This document shows positions 16,400-25,391 of a stretch of DNA of 64,000 nucleotides, in pieces (positions within the stretch are counted from its first letter, which is position 1; each line of letters starts with the position of its first letter). The notes below the pieces were generated by a model. It was not told the DNA's origin and ran no database searches. It saw nothing but the letters and a program-made list of their open reading frames with translations. The DNA lies in the NCBI RefSeq assembly GCF_024385575.1, contig NZ_JANFMV010000001.1, positions 2,323,681 through 2,387,680 on the forward strand. Direction: 5' to 3'. Both the position numbers and the translations under genes were made by a program. The DNA comes from Rhizobium sp. NRK18. GTDB lineage: Bacteria; Pseudomonadota; Alphaproteobacteria; Rhizobiales; Rhizobiaceae.

Positions 16400-18388
16400 A
16401 TGCCCCACCTCCTCTCCTCCACCGCGCTCACCCGCCGCTCGCTGCTCGGTGGGCTTGCCGCCGGTTCGGCCTTCATCATGCTGCACCCGTTCGCCGCGCA
16501 CGCCGCCGCCAACCAGGCGCATCTCAGGATCATGGAAACGACCGATATCCATGTGAACCTGCTGCCCTACGACTATTACGCCGACAAGCCGAACGACACG
16601 ATGGGTCTGGCCCGCACCGCCTCGATCATCGACGGGATCCGGGCCGAGGCCGGCAACTCCATGCTGATCGACAATGGCGACCTTCTGCAGGGCAATCCCA
16701 TGGGCGACTTCATGGCCTACAAGAAGGGCATGAAGGCCGGCGACATGCATCCGGTGATGAAGGCCATGAACATGCTCGGCTATGATTGCGGCACGCTCGG
16801 CAATCACGAGTTCAACTACGGCCTCGATTTCATGTTCAACGTGTTGAACGGCGCCAATTTCCCGATCGTCTGCGCCAACCTGACCAAGGGTCAGTTGGCG
16901 TCCAACCCGAAGGACGACGAGCTCTTCTTCAAGCCCTATGTGATCCTTGAGAAACAGATCAAGGACGGCTCCGGCGAGATGAGCCCGGTCAAGGTCGGCT
17001 TCATCGGTTTCGTGCCGCCGCAGATCATGGTCTGGGATGCCAAAAACCTTGAGGGCAAGGCGCAGACCCGCGACATCGTCGAAGCGGCCAAGGCCTGGGT
17101 GCCGGCCATGCGGGAGGAAGGCGCGGATATCGTGATCGCCCTCTCCCACTCCGGCATCGATGCGACCGGCCCAGGCGAGCGCATGGAAAACGCCTCGCTC
17201 TATGTCGCCGGCGTCGAGGGCATTGATGCGGTGTTCACGGGCCACCAGCATCTCGTCTTCCCCGGTCCGAAGACCTGGGACGGCATGGCCGGCGTCGATC
17301 CGGTGCGCGGCACGCTGCAAGGCAAGCCCGCCGTCATGGGCGGTTTCTGGGGCTCGCACATGGGCCTGATCGATCTGCTTCTCGAAAAGGACGGCAAATC
17401 CTGGAAGGTCGTCGATTTTACGACCGAGGCGCGGCCGATCTATCACCGTACCGAAGACCGGAAGATCGTCGCCGACGTCAAGAGCGACGAACGCATCACC
17501 GATGCGGTGAAAAAGGAGCACGAGGAAACGCTCGCCTACGTCCGCACGCCGGTCGGCAAGACATCCGCGCCGCTCTACTCCTACTTCGCGCTGGTCGCCG
17601 ACGACCCGTCGGTGCAGATCGTCTCGATCGCCCAGACCTGGTACATCAAGGACATGCTCAAAGACACGGAATACAAGGACTATCCGGTGCTCTCGGCGGC
17701 AGCCCCGTTCAAGGCCGGCGGCCGCGGCGGTGCGGACTATTACACCGACGTTCCGGCCGGCGATATCGCCATCAAGAACGTCGCCGACCTCTACCTCTAT
17801 CCCAATACCGTGCGCGCCGTGCTGATCACCGGCGCCGAAGTGAAGAACTGGCTGGAAATGTCGGCCGGCATGTTCAACCAGGTCAAGCCCGGCGCCAAGG
17901 ATGCGCCGCTGCTCAACCCCGATTTCCCGTCCTACAATTTCGACGTCATCGACGGCGTCACCTACCAGATCGACCTGTCACAGCCGGCCATGTTCGACAA
18001 GGACGGCAAGAAGGTCTCCAACGGCGCCGGCCGCATCGTCGATTTGAAGTTCGACGGCAAGCCGATCGATCCGGAGAATAAGTTCGTGGTCGCCACCAAC
18101 AATTACCGCGCCGGCGGCGGCGGCAACTTCCCGGACATCAACGACAGCAAGATCGTCTTCGTGGGTCCGGATACCAACCGCGACGTGATCGTGCGCTACA
18201 TCATCGATCAGGGCACCATCAATCCGTCGGCGGACGACAACTGGTCGTTCAAGCCGATGGAAGGTACCACCGCCGTCTTCGACACCGGGCCGAAGGGCCG
18301 GCAGTATGCATCGTCGGTCAAGAGCGCAAAGATCGAAGATGCCGGCGACGGCGCCGACGGCTTCGCCAAGTTCCGCCTGGTGCTCTGA
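16400..18388 (+). CDS. cpdB: Bifunctional 2',3'-cyclic-nucleotide phosphodiesterase/3'-nucleotidase precursor
   Basis: A 662-residue exported enzyme that releases phosphate from nucleotides in the periplasm. It starts with a twin-arginine signal (LTRRSLLGGLAAGSAF, ending HAAAN), implying folded export by Tat. The metallophosphoesterase domain has TTDIHVN, DNGDLLQGNP, GNHEFNYG and GHQH, the set of metal ligands; the C-terminal 5'-nucleotidase domain binds the base, with GGRGGADYY and NNYRAGGGGNFP. Length matches CpdB. A possible Pho box precedes it. Confidence 0.9.
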   Translation: MPHLLSSTALTRRSLLGGLAAGSAFIMLHPFAAHAAANQAHLRIMETTDIHVNLLPYDYYADKPNDTMGLARTASIIDGIRAEAGNSMLIDNGDLLQGNPMGDFMAYKKGMKAGDMHPVMKAMNMLGYDCGTLGNHEFNYGLDFMFNVLNGANFPIVCANLTKGQLASNPKDDELFFKPYVILEKQIKDGSGEMSPVKVGFIGFVPPQIMVWDAKNLEGKAQTRDIVEAAKAWVPAMREEGADIVIALSHSGIDATGPGERMENASLYVAGVEGIDAVFTGHQHLVFPGPKTWDGMAGVDPVRGTLQGKPAVMGGFWGSHMGLIDLLLEKDGKSWKVVDFTTEARPIYHRTEDRKIVADVKSDERITDAVKKEHEETLAYVRTPVGKTSAPLYSYFALVADDPSVQIVSIAQTWYIKDMLKDTEYKDYPVLSAAAPFKAGGRGGADYYTDVPAGDIAIKNVADLYLYPNTVRAVLITGAEVKNWLEMSAGMFNQVKPGAKDAPLLNPDFPSYNFDVIDGVTYQIDLSQPAMFDKDGKKVSNGAGRIVDLKFDGKPIDPENKFVVATNNYRAGGGGNFPDINDSKIVFVGPDTNRDVIVRYIIDQGTINPSADDNWSFKPMEGTTAVFDTGPKGRQYASSVKSAKIEDAGDGADGFAKFRLVL

Positions 18389-18421
18389 CGGGCAAACAAG
18401 ACATGCCAGGGCCGCTGCGGA

Positions 18422-19375
18422 TCATTCCGCGGCGGCCGGAGCATCCTTCTTGCCAGGCACGTCGTGCGATCCCGCGGGGCATTGGCTCAGAAGCAGGCGG
18501 AACCGCTCCATCATCCAGCGCGCGGCAGGCCCGGGCGGACTTGCCGACCGCCACATGGCGAAGATCGGGAAGTTGGACGTCTCGAACATGTCCATCGTCA
18601 GCCGCACCAGCCGCCCTTCCTGAATATCCTTCTCCACGACCGCCCCCGGCATGCCGCCCCAGCCGAGCCCGGCGCGCAGCAGCGTGTGCTTCGTCATCAT
18701 GTCGCCCACCCGCCATGTGCGCATGGAAAAGACGTTGAAATCCCGGCCGCGCGTCTGGCCGGTGGCGTCGGAGACGACGATCTGCACCTCGTCGCGGACA
18801 TCGGCAACGGTCAGCGGCCGGTCGAGCTTCGCCAGCGGATGATCTGCGGCAGCCATCGGATACATGAAGGACTGGCTCAAGCGCTCGACGATGATCCCGT
18901 CCTCGACCTTCATCAAGGCCCCGCCTATGCCCAGATGCGCATTGCCATGCTCGACCAGGTCGCTGACCATGAAGCCGGAGCCCCAGTTGACGTTCAGCTG
19001 CACCGTCGGAAAGGTCTTCTGGAACGCGGACAAGGCAGCGACGAAGGCCTGTTCCGGCACCATGACGCTGACGGCGAGCTTCAGTTCGCCCTCGAGCCCC
19101 TCCCGCAGGGCGGCGGCCCGGCCGCGCAACGAATTGAGCTGCGCCGCCATTCGCCGTGCATCTTCAAGCACGGCCTTGCCGGCTTCCGTCAGCACCGGCT
19201 GGCGCGATCCTGACCGATCGAACAGTGCCAGCTGCAACTGGTCTTCCAGGTTTGATATGGCATAGCTCACCACCGACTGGGCCTTGTTCAGCTGGCGCGC
19301 GGCGGCCGAAAAGGAGCCCGTATCGGCAATGGCGATCAGCACCTGAAGCTGATCGAGCGTCGGATTTGGCTGCAT
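18422..19375 (-). CDS. LysR family transcriptional regulator
   Basis: A 317-residue regulator with an N-terminal winged helix (QVLIAIADTGSFSAAARQLN, AQSVVSYAISNLEDQL) and a C-terminal substrate-binding-like domain. It is divergent from the azoreductase gene and shares a promoter with a clear TGATA-N11-TATCA site, so it most likely controls azoR in response to quinones or electrophiles; the effector is inferred only. Confidence 0.88.
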   Translation of the reverse strand: MQPNPTLDQLQVLIAIADTGSFSAAARQLNKAQSVVSYAISNLEDQLQLALFDRSGSRQPVLTEAGKAVLEDARRMAAQLNSLRGRAAALREGLEGELKLAVSVMVPEQAFVAALSAFQKTFPTVQLNVNWGSGFMVSDLVEHGNAHLGIGGALMKVEDGIIVERLSQSFMYPMAAADHPLAKLDRPLTVADVRDEVQIVVSDATGQTRGRDFNVFSMRTWRVGDMMTKHTLLRAGLGWGGMPGAVVEKDIQEGRLVRLTMDMFETSNFPIFAMWRSASPPGPAARWMMERFRLLLSQCPAGSHDVPGKKDAPAAAE

Positions 19376-19396
19376 GTCTACCCATCCAATAATTCG

Positions 19397-19419
19397 ATGA
19401 TATCAATCCATATTATCAT
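19397..19419. promoter_or_regulatory. LysR-type T-N11-A operator between lysR and azoR
   Basis: ATGATA (19397-19402) and TATCAT (19414-19419) are perfect six-base inverted arms separated by eleven bases, the classical T-N11-A form bound by LysR proteins. It lies 22 bases upstream of the lysR start and 95 bases before azoR. Confidence 0.65.
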
Positions 19420-19513
19420 GGTTTTATATATTAATCATCTGACTTATCTAATTCGTCAACAGCGCCGGGGGACATCACTCGGCCATTGATTTCAATGACG
19501 AAAGGCACTTAAA

Positions 19514-20131
19514 ATGTCGAATATTCTTCTCGTTACCTCTAGCCCGCGCGGCTCTGACTCGCTGTCCACCAAGGTCGCCACCGATCTGGCCGAAAAGCTC
19601 GCAGCCAAGGCCGCCAACAACGGCATCATCCACCGCGATCTCGGCTCCGAGCCGGTCCCGCACCTCGACACCGTTTCGACCAATGCGATCCGCAAGGCTC
19701 CGGCCGACCGCAGCGCCGACGAAGCCGTTGCTGCCGACTACTCCGACAAGCTGGTCGCCGAACTGCTGGCCGCCGACACGGTGATCCTCGCCACCGGCCT
19801 GATCAACTTCAACATCTACTCGACGCTGAAGTCCTGGATCGACAACGTTGCCCGCGCCGGCCACACCTTCAAGTACACCGAAACCGGCCCGCAGGGTCTG
19901 GCCACCGGCAAGAAGGTCTACATCGTCCTGTCGTCCGGCGGCGTCTACTCCGAAGGCCCGGCAGCCCCGATGAACCATGCGGTTCCGTACCTCAAGACGG
20001 TTCTCGGCTTCATGGGCATGACCGATGTCGAAGTGATTTATGTCGAAGGCCTCGCCTTCGGACCGGAAGCCGCCGAAAAGGCGATCGCCACGGCGCAGGC
20101 CAAGGTCCAGGAATTTTCTGAAGCAGCCTGA
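19514..20131 (+). CDS. azoR: FMN-dependent NADH-azoreductase
   Basis: A 205-residue flavodoxin-like enzyme that reduces quinones and azo compounds with NADH. The N-terminal VTSSPRGSDSLSTKVA forms the FMN phosphate loop, and the INFNIYSTLKSWIDNVARAG and SSGGVYSEG segments are typical of AzoR/AcpD. Length matches the family. It has its own terminator and a divergent LysR regulator. Confidence 0.92.
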   Translation: MSNILLVTSSPRGSDSLSTKVATDLAEKLAAKAANNGIIHRDLGSEPVPHLDTVSTNAIRKAPADRSADEAVAADYSDKLVAELLAADTVILATGLINFNIYSTLKSWIDNVARAGHTFKYTETGPQGLATGKKVYIVLSSGGVYSEGPAAPMNHAVPYLKTVLGFMGMTDVEVIYVEGLAFGPEAAEKAIATAQAKVQEFSEAA

Positions 20132-20181
20132 TTTTTCAAACCTGAATTCAATATAGATCTTTTCAAACATTCATAATGTCA

Positions 20182-20216
20182 GGGCGCGGCCTCATTGGAG
20201 ACCGCGCCCTTTTTTA
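20182..20216 (+). terminator. Rho-independent terminator of azoR
   Basis: GGGCGCGG (20182-20189) pairs with CCGCGCCC (20202-20209); one mismatch and three further pairs extend the stem inward, and six T follow at 20210-20215. Confidence 0.85.
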
Positions 20217-20266
20217 TTCCTTGCTCGCAAAACGGTATCCGGCCGAGCAACCGGCTTGCCTCTTGG

Positions 20267-23200
20267 TCAGGCCGGCTTGGACATCTGGGCGACATCGTTG
20301 CGGCCCGACACATGCGGCCTCTCGTGCCGGACGCTCGTCATGATCTGGTTCACGATGGCGGGCTCGATCTCGGTCAGCAGTTCGTCGACAGGCATCGCCC
20401 GTCCGAGCAGATAGCCCTGCAGCTGGTCGCATCCCGACAGCGACAGGAACACCGCCTGGTCCACCGTTTCGACGCCCTCGGCGACGACGCGCATGCCGAG
20501 CCCGGCACCGAGCGCAATGATCGTGCGGATGATCAGAGTCGCATTTTCGGAAACGGCGAGGTTCTTGACGAATTCGCGGTCGATCTTGATCGTGTCGAAC
20601 GGATAGCGGCTGAGATAGCCAAGCGAGGAATAGCCGGTACCGAAGTCGTCCAGCGCGATGGAAAAGCCCTTGGCCTTCAGCGCCTTCAGGAGATGCAGCG
20701 CCCGCTTGTCGTCCTCGATCAGCGTGCTTTCGGTGATTTCCAGCTCGATCTGCGCGGGGCTTACCCCATTCGCCTCGACGATCTCGATCAGCCGCGGCAG
20801 GAAATCCATCTGGCGAAACTGGATCGGGCTGACATTGATCGAGATGTGCCGGTCGCCGAGATGGCTCCTGACGATCCGACAGGCTTCCTCGATCACCCAT
20901 TCGCCGATCTGCACGATCTTGCCGGAGGCCTCGGCCACCGGAATGAAATCCGCCGGGCTGATGGTGCCTTTGTCCGGGTGATGCCAGCGCAGCAGCGCCT
21001 CGTAGCTGACGATCCTGGCGGTGGCCGAATCGACCCGCGGCTGCAGATGCAGCTCGAACTGGTTGCGGTCGATCGCGGCGACGAGATCCGCCTCCAGCTG
21101 GCGACGCTTCTCGGTCAACTCGCTCATGCCGGGCCGGTACATGTGCCAGATGTTGCGACCGGATTCCTTGGAATGGTAGAGCGCGATGTCGGCACGGGCG
21201 ACCAGCAGTTCCGGATCGAGGCCGTGCTCGGGGCTGAGGCTGATGCCGACGCTGGCGCCGACCTGCACCTCCAGTCCTTCGCGGATCTGGATGGGCCGGG
21301 AGAGCTCCCGGACGATCCGCATGCCGAGATCGGTCATCTGGTTCTGGAATGTCACGCCCTTGACGATGACGGCGAACTCGTCGCCGCCGAGACGGGCGAC
21401 CACACTGCCCTGCCCCGATGTCTGCTTCAGCCGGCGCGCCGCTTCCCGGATGACTTCGTCGCCGGCGGGATGGCCATGAATGTCGTTGACCAGCTTGAAC
21501 CGGTCGAGGTCGATCAGCAGCAGCGCCGTCTGCTCGCTTTCCAGCGCCATTTCCACCGCCTTTGCCAGTTGGTGGTTGAACAGGCTGCGGTTGGCAAGTC
21601 CGGTCAGCGGATCATGCTGGGCGAGATGAATGATGTTCTTCTCGGCCGCCTTGCGTTCGCGCAGATCCACGATGCAGCCGATGCGAACGGCTTCACCCTT
21701 GTACTTGATGTTGCGGCCGCGGGCGGCAACGGGAATGCGTTCGCCGGAGGCATGCAGAAAGTGATACTCGTATTCCTCGGTGCCGTTTGCATCGATGATC
21801 GCCTGGACGCGTTCATGGTCCTCGGGCGCGATGAAGTCCAAGACGGGCCGGTTGATCAATTCTTCCATCGGCCGCCCGGCCAGGGTGACGAGCTGTTCGT
21901 TGCCATCGACGACAATGCCGTCGCGCAGCATGACGATCGCCTCGAAGGTCGCATTCGACAGCGCGGAGACGCGCTCGGCTTCCTCCGTCTGGCTCTTCAG
22001 CTTTTCGAGCTCGGCGCGCTCGCGTTCCTCCTCCTCGAGATTGTCCATCAGGCGGTTGAAGAGATCGGTCAGCTTTTCCGCTTCGTCGCCGGCAACGACG
22101 GGCAGACGCTTGTTGAAATCCTTGGCGCCGCCCAGAAGACCACCGAGCGCATCCTCGACGTGGCCGACGCCCAGACGGGTTCCGTGCTCGGCGACGTTGA
22201 GCCCCATCTCTTCCTGCTCCGCGGTGACGCGGATCGACGTCACCTTGTTGAGGAGCCAGAAAAACAGGAAACCGGTGCAGAAGGTCCAGTAGAAGTTGAG
22301 CAGCGAGCCGAAGGCCTGGATATACAGCTGTCCCACCGCACTGCCTGCCGGAAGCAGATGCGCCGGCGCAAGCACGGCGAGACCGACGGTGCCGACGACA
22401 CCGGCGAAGGCGTGCACGCCGATCGCGCCGACCGCGTCGTCGATCTTCCACCGCCGCTCGACCCAGATGTTGCCGTAGACGGCCGCAAGTGCCCCGGCAG
22501 CGCCGATCAGCATGGCGCCATCCGTTCCGAGAACGTGACATCCTGCCGTGACGGCCACGAGGCCGCCGAGCAGGCCGGAGAGCGATTTTTCCGGATAGAT
22601 GACGCCGTCCTGGAAATAGCCGACGCAGTAGCCGACACAGGCGCCGACACCGCCGGCCAGCACCGTGTTCAAGATGATGCGGGCGATGTCCGGCACCGCC
22701 TTCAGCGTCGAGCCGCCATTGAAGCCGATCCAGCCGATATAGAGCAGCAGGGCGCCGGTTGTCGCCAGCACCGGCGAATGGCCGGTGATGCGGATCGGGT
22801 TGCCGCGGGCATCGAACCGTCCGATGCGCGGGCCGATGACGATACAGGCGGCGAGCGACACCCATCCGCCGGTCGCATGCACCACCGTCGAGCCCGCGAA
22901 ATCGACAAAGCCGAGATTGGCGAGATAGGCGGAAGGGTTTTCAAACAGCGCCGCGCCCCAGGCCCAGTGGACGAAGACCGGATAGATGATACCCGACAGG
23001 AACAGCGACCCCATCACGTAGACCCAGAGTCGCATCCGCTCGGCGACGGCCCCGGACACGATCGTCGCGGCCGTGCCGCAGAACATCACCTGGAAAACGA
23101 AGAACCCCGCCTGCCAGGAGTCGATGTTCTTGAGAAAGTAGAAATCGGTGTCCCACCCGACCACAAGGCCGTGATCATGGCCAAACCCCATCATGAAGCC

Positions 23201-23464
23201 GATCGCGGCAAAGGCGACGACGCCGAAGACGAAATCGAGGAGGTTCTTCTGGGCGACGTTGACGGAGTTCTTCGATCGGACCAGCCCGGCCTCGAGCAGC
23301 AGGAAGCCGACCTGCATCATCATGACGAGCGCGCCCGCCAGCAGCATCCAGCTCAAGTCCAGCCCGAGCGTGATGTCCCTCGAAGTCTCGGCAGCCTGCG
23401 CCTCCTGGCCCATCAGGGCCAACACAAAACCGCTGAAAATTGCTCCAGGGACACCAAGGCGCAT
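20267..23464 (-). CDS. Ammonium transporter fused to PAS, GGDEF and EAL domains
   Basis: A 1065-residue fusion. Residues 1 to about 425 are an Amt channel: signal-like N-terminus, about eleven membrane segments, VFQVMFCGTAATIVSGAVAE with the phenylalanine-gate strand, DFAGSTVVH with the first pore histidine H196, and VHAFAGVVGT with the second, H351. A coiled coil (about 460-500) leads to a PAS domain (about 510-620), a GGDEF domain with intact RLGGDEF (693-697) and no RxxD inhibitory site, and an EAL domain with YEALLRW (822-824) and LDDFGTGYSSL. It should couple ammonium at the membrane to c-di-GMP synthesis and/or breakdown. No glnK or other Amt lies nearby. Confidence 0.93.
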   Translation of the reverse strand: MRLGVPGAIFSGFVLALMGQEAQAAETSRDITLGLDLSWMLLAGALVMMMQVGFLLLEAGLVRSKNSVNVAQKNLLDFVFGVVAFAAIGFMMGFGHDHGLVVGWDTDFYFLKNIDSWQAGFFVFQVMFCGTAATIVSGAVAERMRLWVYVMGSLFLSGIIYPVFVHWAWGAALFENPSAYLANLGFVDFAGSTVVHATGGWVSLAACIVIGPRIGRFDARGNPIRITGHSPVLATTGALLLYIGWIGFNGGSTLKAVPDIARIILNTVLAGGVGACVGYCVGYFQDGVIYPEKSLSGLLGGLVAVTAGCHVLGTDGAMLIGAAGALAAVYGNIWVERRWKIDDAVGAIGVHAFAGVVGTVGLAVLAPAHLLPAGSAVGQLYIQAFGSLLNFYWTFCTGFLFFWLLNKVTSIRVTAEQEEMGLNVAEHGTRLGVGHVEDALGGLLGGAKDFNKRLPVVAGDEAEKLTDLFNRLMDNLEEEERERAELEKLKSQTEEAERVSALSNATFEAIVMLRDGIVVDGNEQLVTLAGRPMEELINRPVLDFIAPEDHERVQAIIDANGTEEYEYHFLHASGERIPVAARGRNIKYKGEAVRIGCIVDLRERKAAEKNIIHLAQHDPLTGLANRSLFNHQLAKAVEMALESEQTALLLIDLDRFKLVNDIHGHPAGDEVIREAARRLKQTSGQGSVVARLGGDEFAVIVKGVTFQNQMTDLGMRIVRELSRPIQIREGLEVQVGASVGISLSPEHGLDPELLVARADIALYHSKESGRNIWHMYRPGMSELTEKRRQLEADLVAAIDRNQFELHLQPRVDSATARIVSYEALLRWHHPDKGTISPADFIPVAEASGKIVQIGEWVIEEACRIVRSHLGDRHISINVSPIQFRQMDFLPRLIEIVEANGVSPAQIELEITESTLIEDDKRALHLLKALKAKGFSIALDDFGTGYSSLGYLSRYPFDTIKIDREFVKNLAVSENATLIIRTIIALGAGLGMRVVAEGVETVDQAVFLSLSGCDQLQGYLLGRAMPVDELLTEIEPAIVNQIMTSVRHERPHVSGRNDVAQMSKPA

Positions 23465-23605
23465 AGAAATGGCTTCATCCGAAAAACATTAAATTTTGAC
23501 GGATGCTAAGCACCAAGCGTTAACATTGTGTGTGCGGCGCACTGCAACCAGAGCAGAGCGTATGCCCCGGATCGTCAGGGTAAGCGCCCCTGGTTGACGC
23601 TTTGG

Positions 23606-23926
23606 TCAGACGGAACGCGTCTCCGCGCCATCGGCAAACAGGTGCTTGCCGTTCTGGTCGATGATCTGGCGTCCCTTACGCAGCGTGAACTCGATCGCCT
23701 CGTCGGAAGACGAGAACAGATCGGCACGGATGAAGGAACGCACCATCGGGCTGCCCTCGCAGCTTTTCTCGATACGGCCGGCCAGACGATACTGTCCGCC
23801 TTCCTTCATCGGCTCGGCGAAGATGGTCAGACCCTGATAGTCCTCGGTCTGGGTCGCGGACGGTGCGGCCGCCCCCTTGTCGCCGGAGGAGAAGATGGAG
23901 GCAATCTTGGAAAATATCGAGCTCAT
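23606..23926 (-). CDS. HlyU family protein
   Basis: A 106-residue protein similar to the HlyU family found across alphaproteobacteria, with the core YQGLTIFAEPMKEGGQYRLAG and a C-terminal RKGRQIIDQNGKHLF. Despite the name, which comes from a Vibrio haemolysin activator group, no DNA-binding motif is seen and the role is unknown. ATG 23926 (MSSIFSKIASIF) is chosen because AGGAC precedes it and the N-terminus matches relatives better than the frame from 23995. Confidence 0.75.
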   Translation of the reverse strand: MSSIFSKIASIFSSGDKGAAAPSATQTEDYQGLTIFAEPMKEGGQYRLAGRIEKSCEGSPMVRSFIRADLFSSSDEAIEFTLRKGRQIIDQNGKHLFADGAETRSV

Positions 23927-24015
23927 GTCCGGGGTCCTAGCATGAATTGACGTCGAGGCAAAGGCAGCGGCTGCCGCGTGAGCCAACCTCACCATACGGC
24001 ATGACGTAGAGTCAC

Positions 24016-25293
24016 TCAGATGATCAGGTTGGCGAGGATCTCATTGTCGGTGATGTCTTCGTAGCCCATGCCCGCCGCGTCGAAATTGGCCTTCAGCCGG
24101 TCGAAATTCTCCGGCTTCACCGTTTCGATGCCGATCAGGATGGAGCCGAAGTTGCGCGCCGACTTCTTCAAATACTCGAACCGCGAGATGTCGTCCTCCG
24201 GCCCGAGCAGGTTGAGGAAGTCGCGCAGCGCGCCGGGGCGCTGGGCGAGCCGCAGGATGAAATACTTCTTCACGCCCGCATAGCGCATCGCCCGCTCCTT
24301 GACGTCGGGCAGCCGTTCGAAATCGAAATTGCCGCCGGAGACGACGGCAACCACCGTCTTTCCTGCCAGCTTTTCCGGACCCAACTGGGCAAGTGCCGCA
24401 ATCGACATGGCCCCCGCCGGCTCGAGGACCACGCCCTCAACGTTCAGCATCGACGTCATGGTCACGCAGATGGCGTTTTCCGGCAGCAGCATCACCTGCC
24501 CGTCGGAAAAGCCCTTCAGCATGGAGAAATTCAGGTCGCCGATCCTGGCCACCGCCGCGCCGTCGACGAAATTGTCGACCTTCGGCAGCGTGACGATCTC
24601 GCCGGCTTCGAGGCTCTTCTTGAGGCTCGGCGCACCGGCCGGCTCGACGAACAGGAAGTCCTCGCGTTTCACCACGCCGTCGAGATAGCCGGTGATCCCG
24701 GCCGAGAGACCGCCGCCGCCGACCGGCAGGATCATCAGGTCCGGCACCGTGCCGTCCGGCAGCTGCTCCATGATTTCGGCGGCGACCGTCGCCTGGCCCT
24801 CGACGATATCGGGATGATCAAACGGCGGCACCATGATCGCCCCGGTTTCGGCGACATGATCCTGGGCTGCCTTGTAGCACTGGTCGAAGAAGTCGCCGAA
24901 GAGCCGGATGGTGATGAACTCGCCGCCGAACATGCGCGTCTTGTCGATCTTCTGCTGCGGCGTCGTCACCGGCATGAAGACCACGCCCGGCACCTGGAAA
25001 TGCCGGCAGACGAAGGCAAACCCCTGCGCATGATTGCCGGCGGACGCGCAGACGAAGGTGTGGTCCGAGCCGCCGGCGGCAATCGCCTTGCGGAAGAAAT
25101 TGAAGGCGCCGCGAATCTTGTAGGAGCGCACCGGCGAGAGATCCTCGCGCTTCAGCCACACCTTCGCGCCGTAGAGCCCGCTCAGGTGTTCGTTCAGTTG
25201 CAACGGTGTCGCGGGAAACACCGCGCGCATCGCCTCGGCGGCATTATCAACATCGCGGGTGGCAAAGGTTCTGGTCATCAAAACTGGGCTCAT
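24016..25293 (-). CDS. ilvA: Threonine dehydratase (threonine ammonia-lyase)
   Basis: A 425-residue pyridoxal-phosphate enzyme converting threonine to 2-oxobutanoate, the entry to isoleucine synthesis. The cofactor lysine is in the SYKIRGAFNF motif, the phosphate-binding glycine loop is PVGGGGLSAG, and a C-terminal ACT-like regulatory region with LRLAQRPGALRDFLN is present, as expected for the biosynthetic, isoleucine-inhibited type. An alternative ATG at 25278 (MTRTFATRD) is equally plausible; neither start has a clear ribosome site. Confidence 0.9.
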   Translation of the reverse strand: MSPVLMTRTFATRDVDNAAEAMRAVFPATPLQLNEHLSGLYGAKVWLKREDLSPVRSYKIRGAFNFFRKAIAAGGSDHTFVCASAGNHAQGFAFVCRHFQVPGVVFMPVTTPQQKIDKTRMFGGEFITIRLFGDFFDQCYKAAQDHVAETGAIMVPPFDHPDIVEGQATVAAEIMEQLPDGTVPDLMILPVGGGGLSAGITGYLDGVVKREDFLFVEPAGAPSLKKSLEAGEIVTLPKVDNFVDGAAVARIGDLNFSMLKGFSDGQVMLLPENAICVTMTSMLNVEGVVLEPAGAMSIAALAQLGPEKLAGKTVVAVVSGGNFDFERLPDVKERAMRYAGVKKYFILRLAQRPGALRDFLNLLGPEDDISRFEYLKKSARNFGSILIGIETVKPENFDRLKANFDAAGMGYEDITDNEILANLII

Positions 25294-25391
25294 TGAGTTT
25301 AACGGTCGTACCCGCTATGACATATGCGGAAAGCGGTGACAAAAGTTTCTTTGCCGCCAATCTTGTCTGCGAAAGCCGGGAAGCCACCGCA

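Noticed and set aside
20195..23509. A 1104-codon open frame on the plus strand opposite the Amt-GGDEF-EAL gene
   Set aside because: It is an antisense by-product of high GC coding sequence; its translation is low-complexity and rich in D, R, A and H without domains, while the minus strand has clear motifs.
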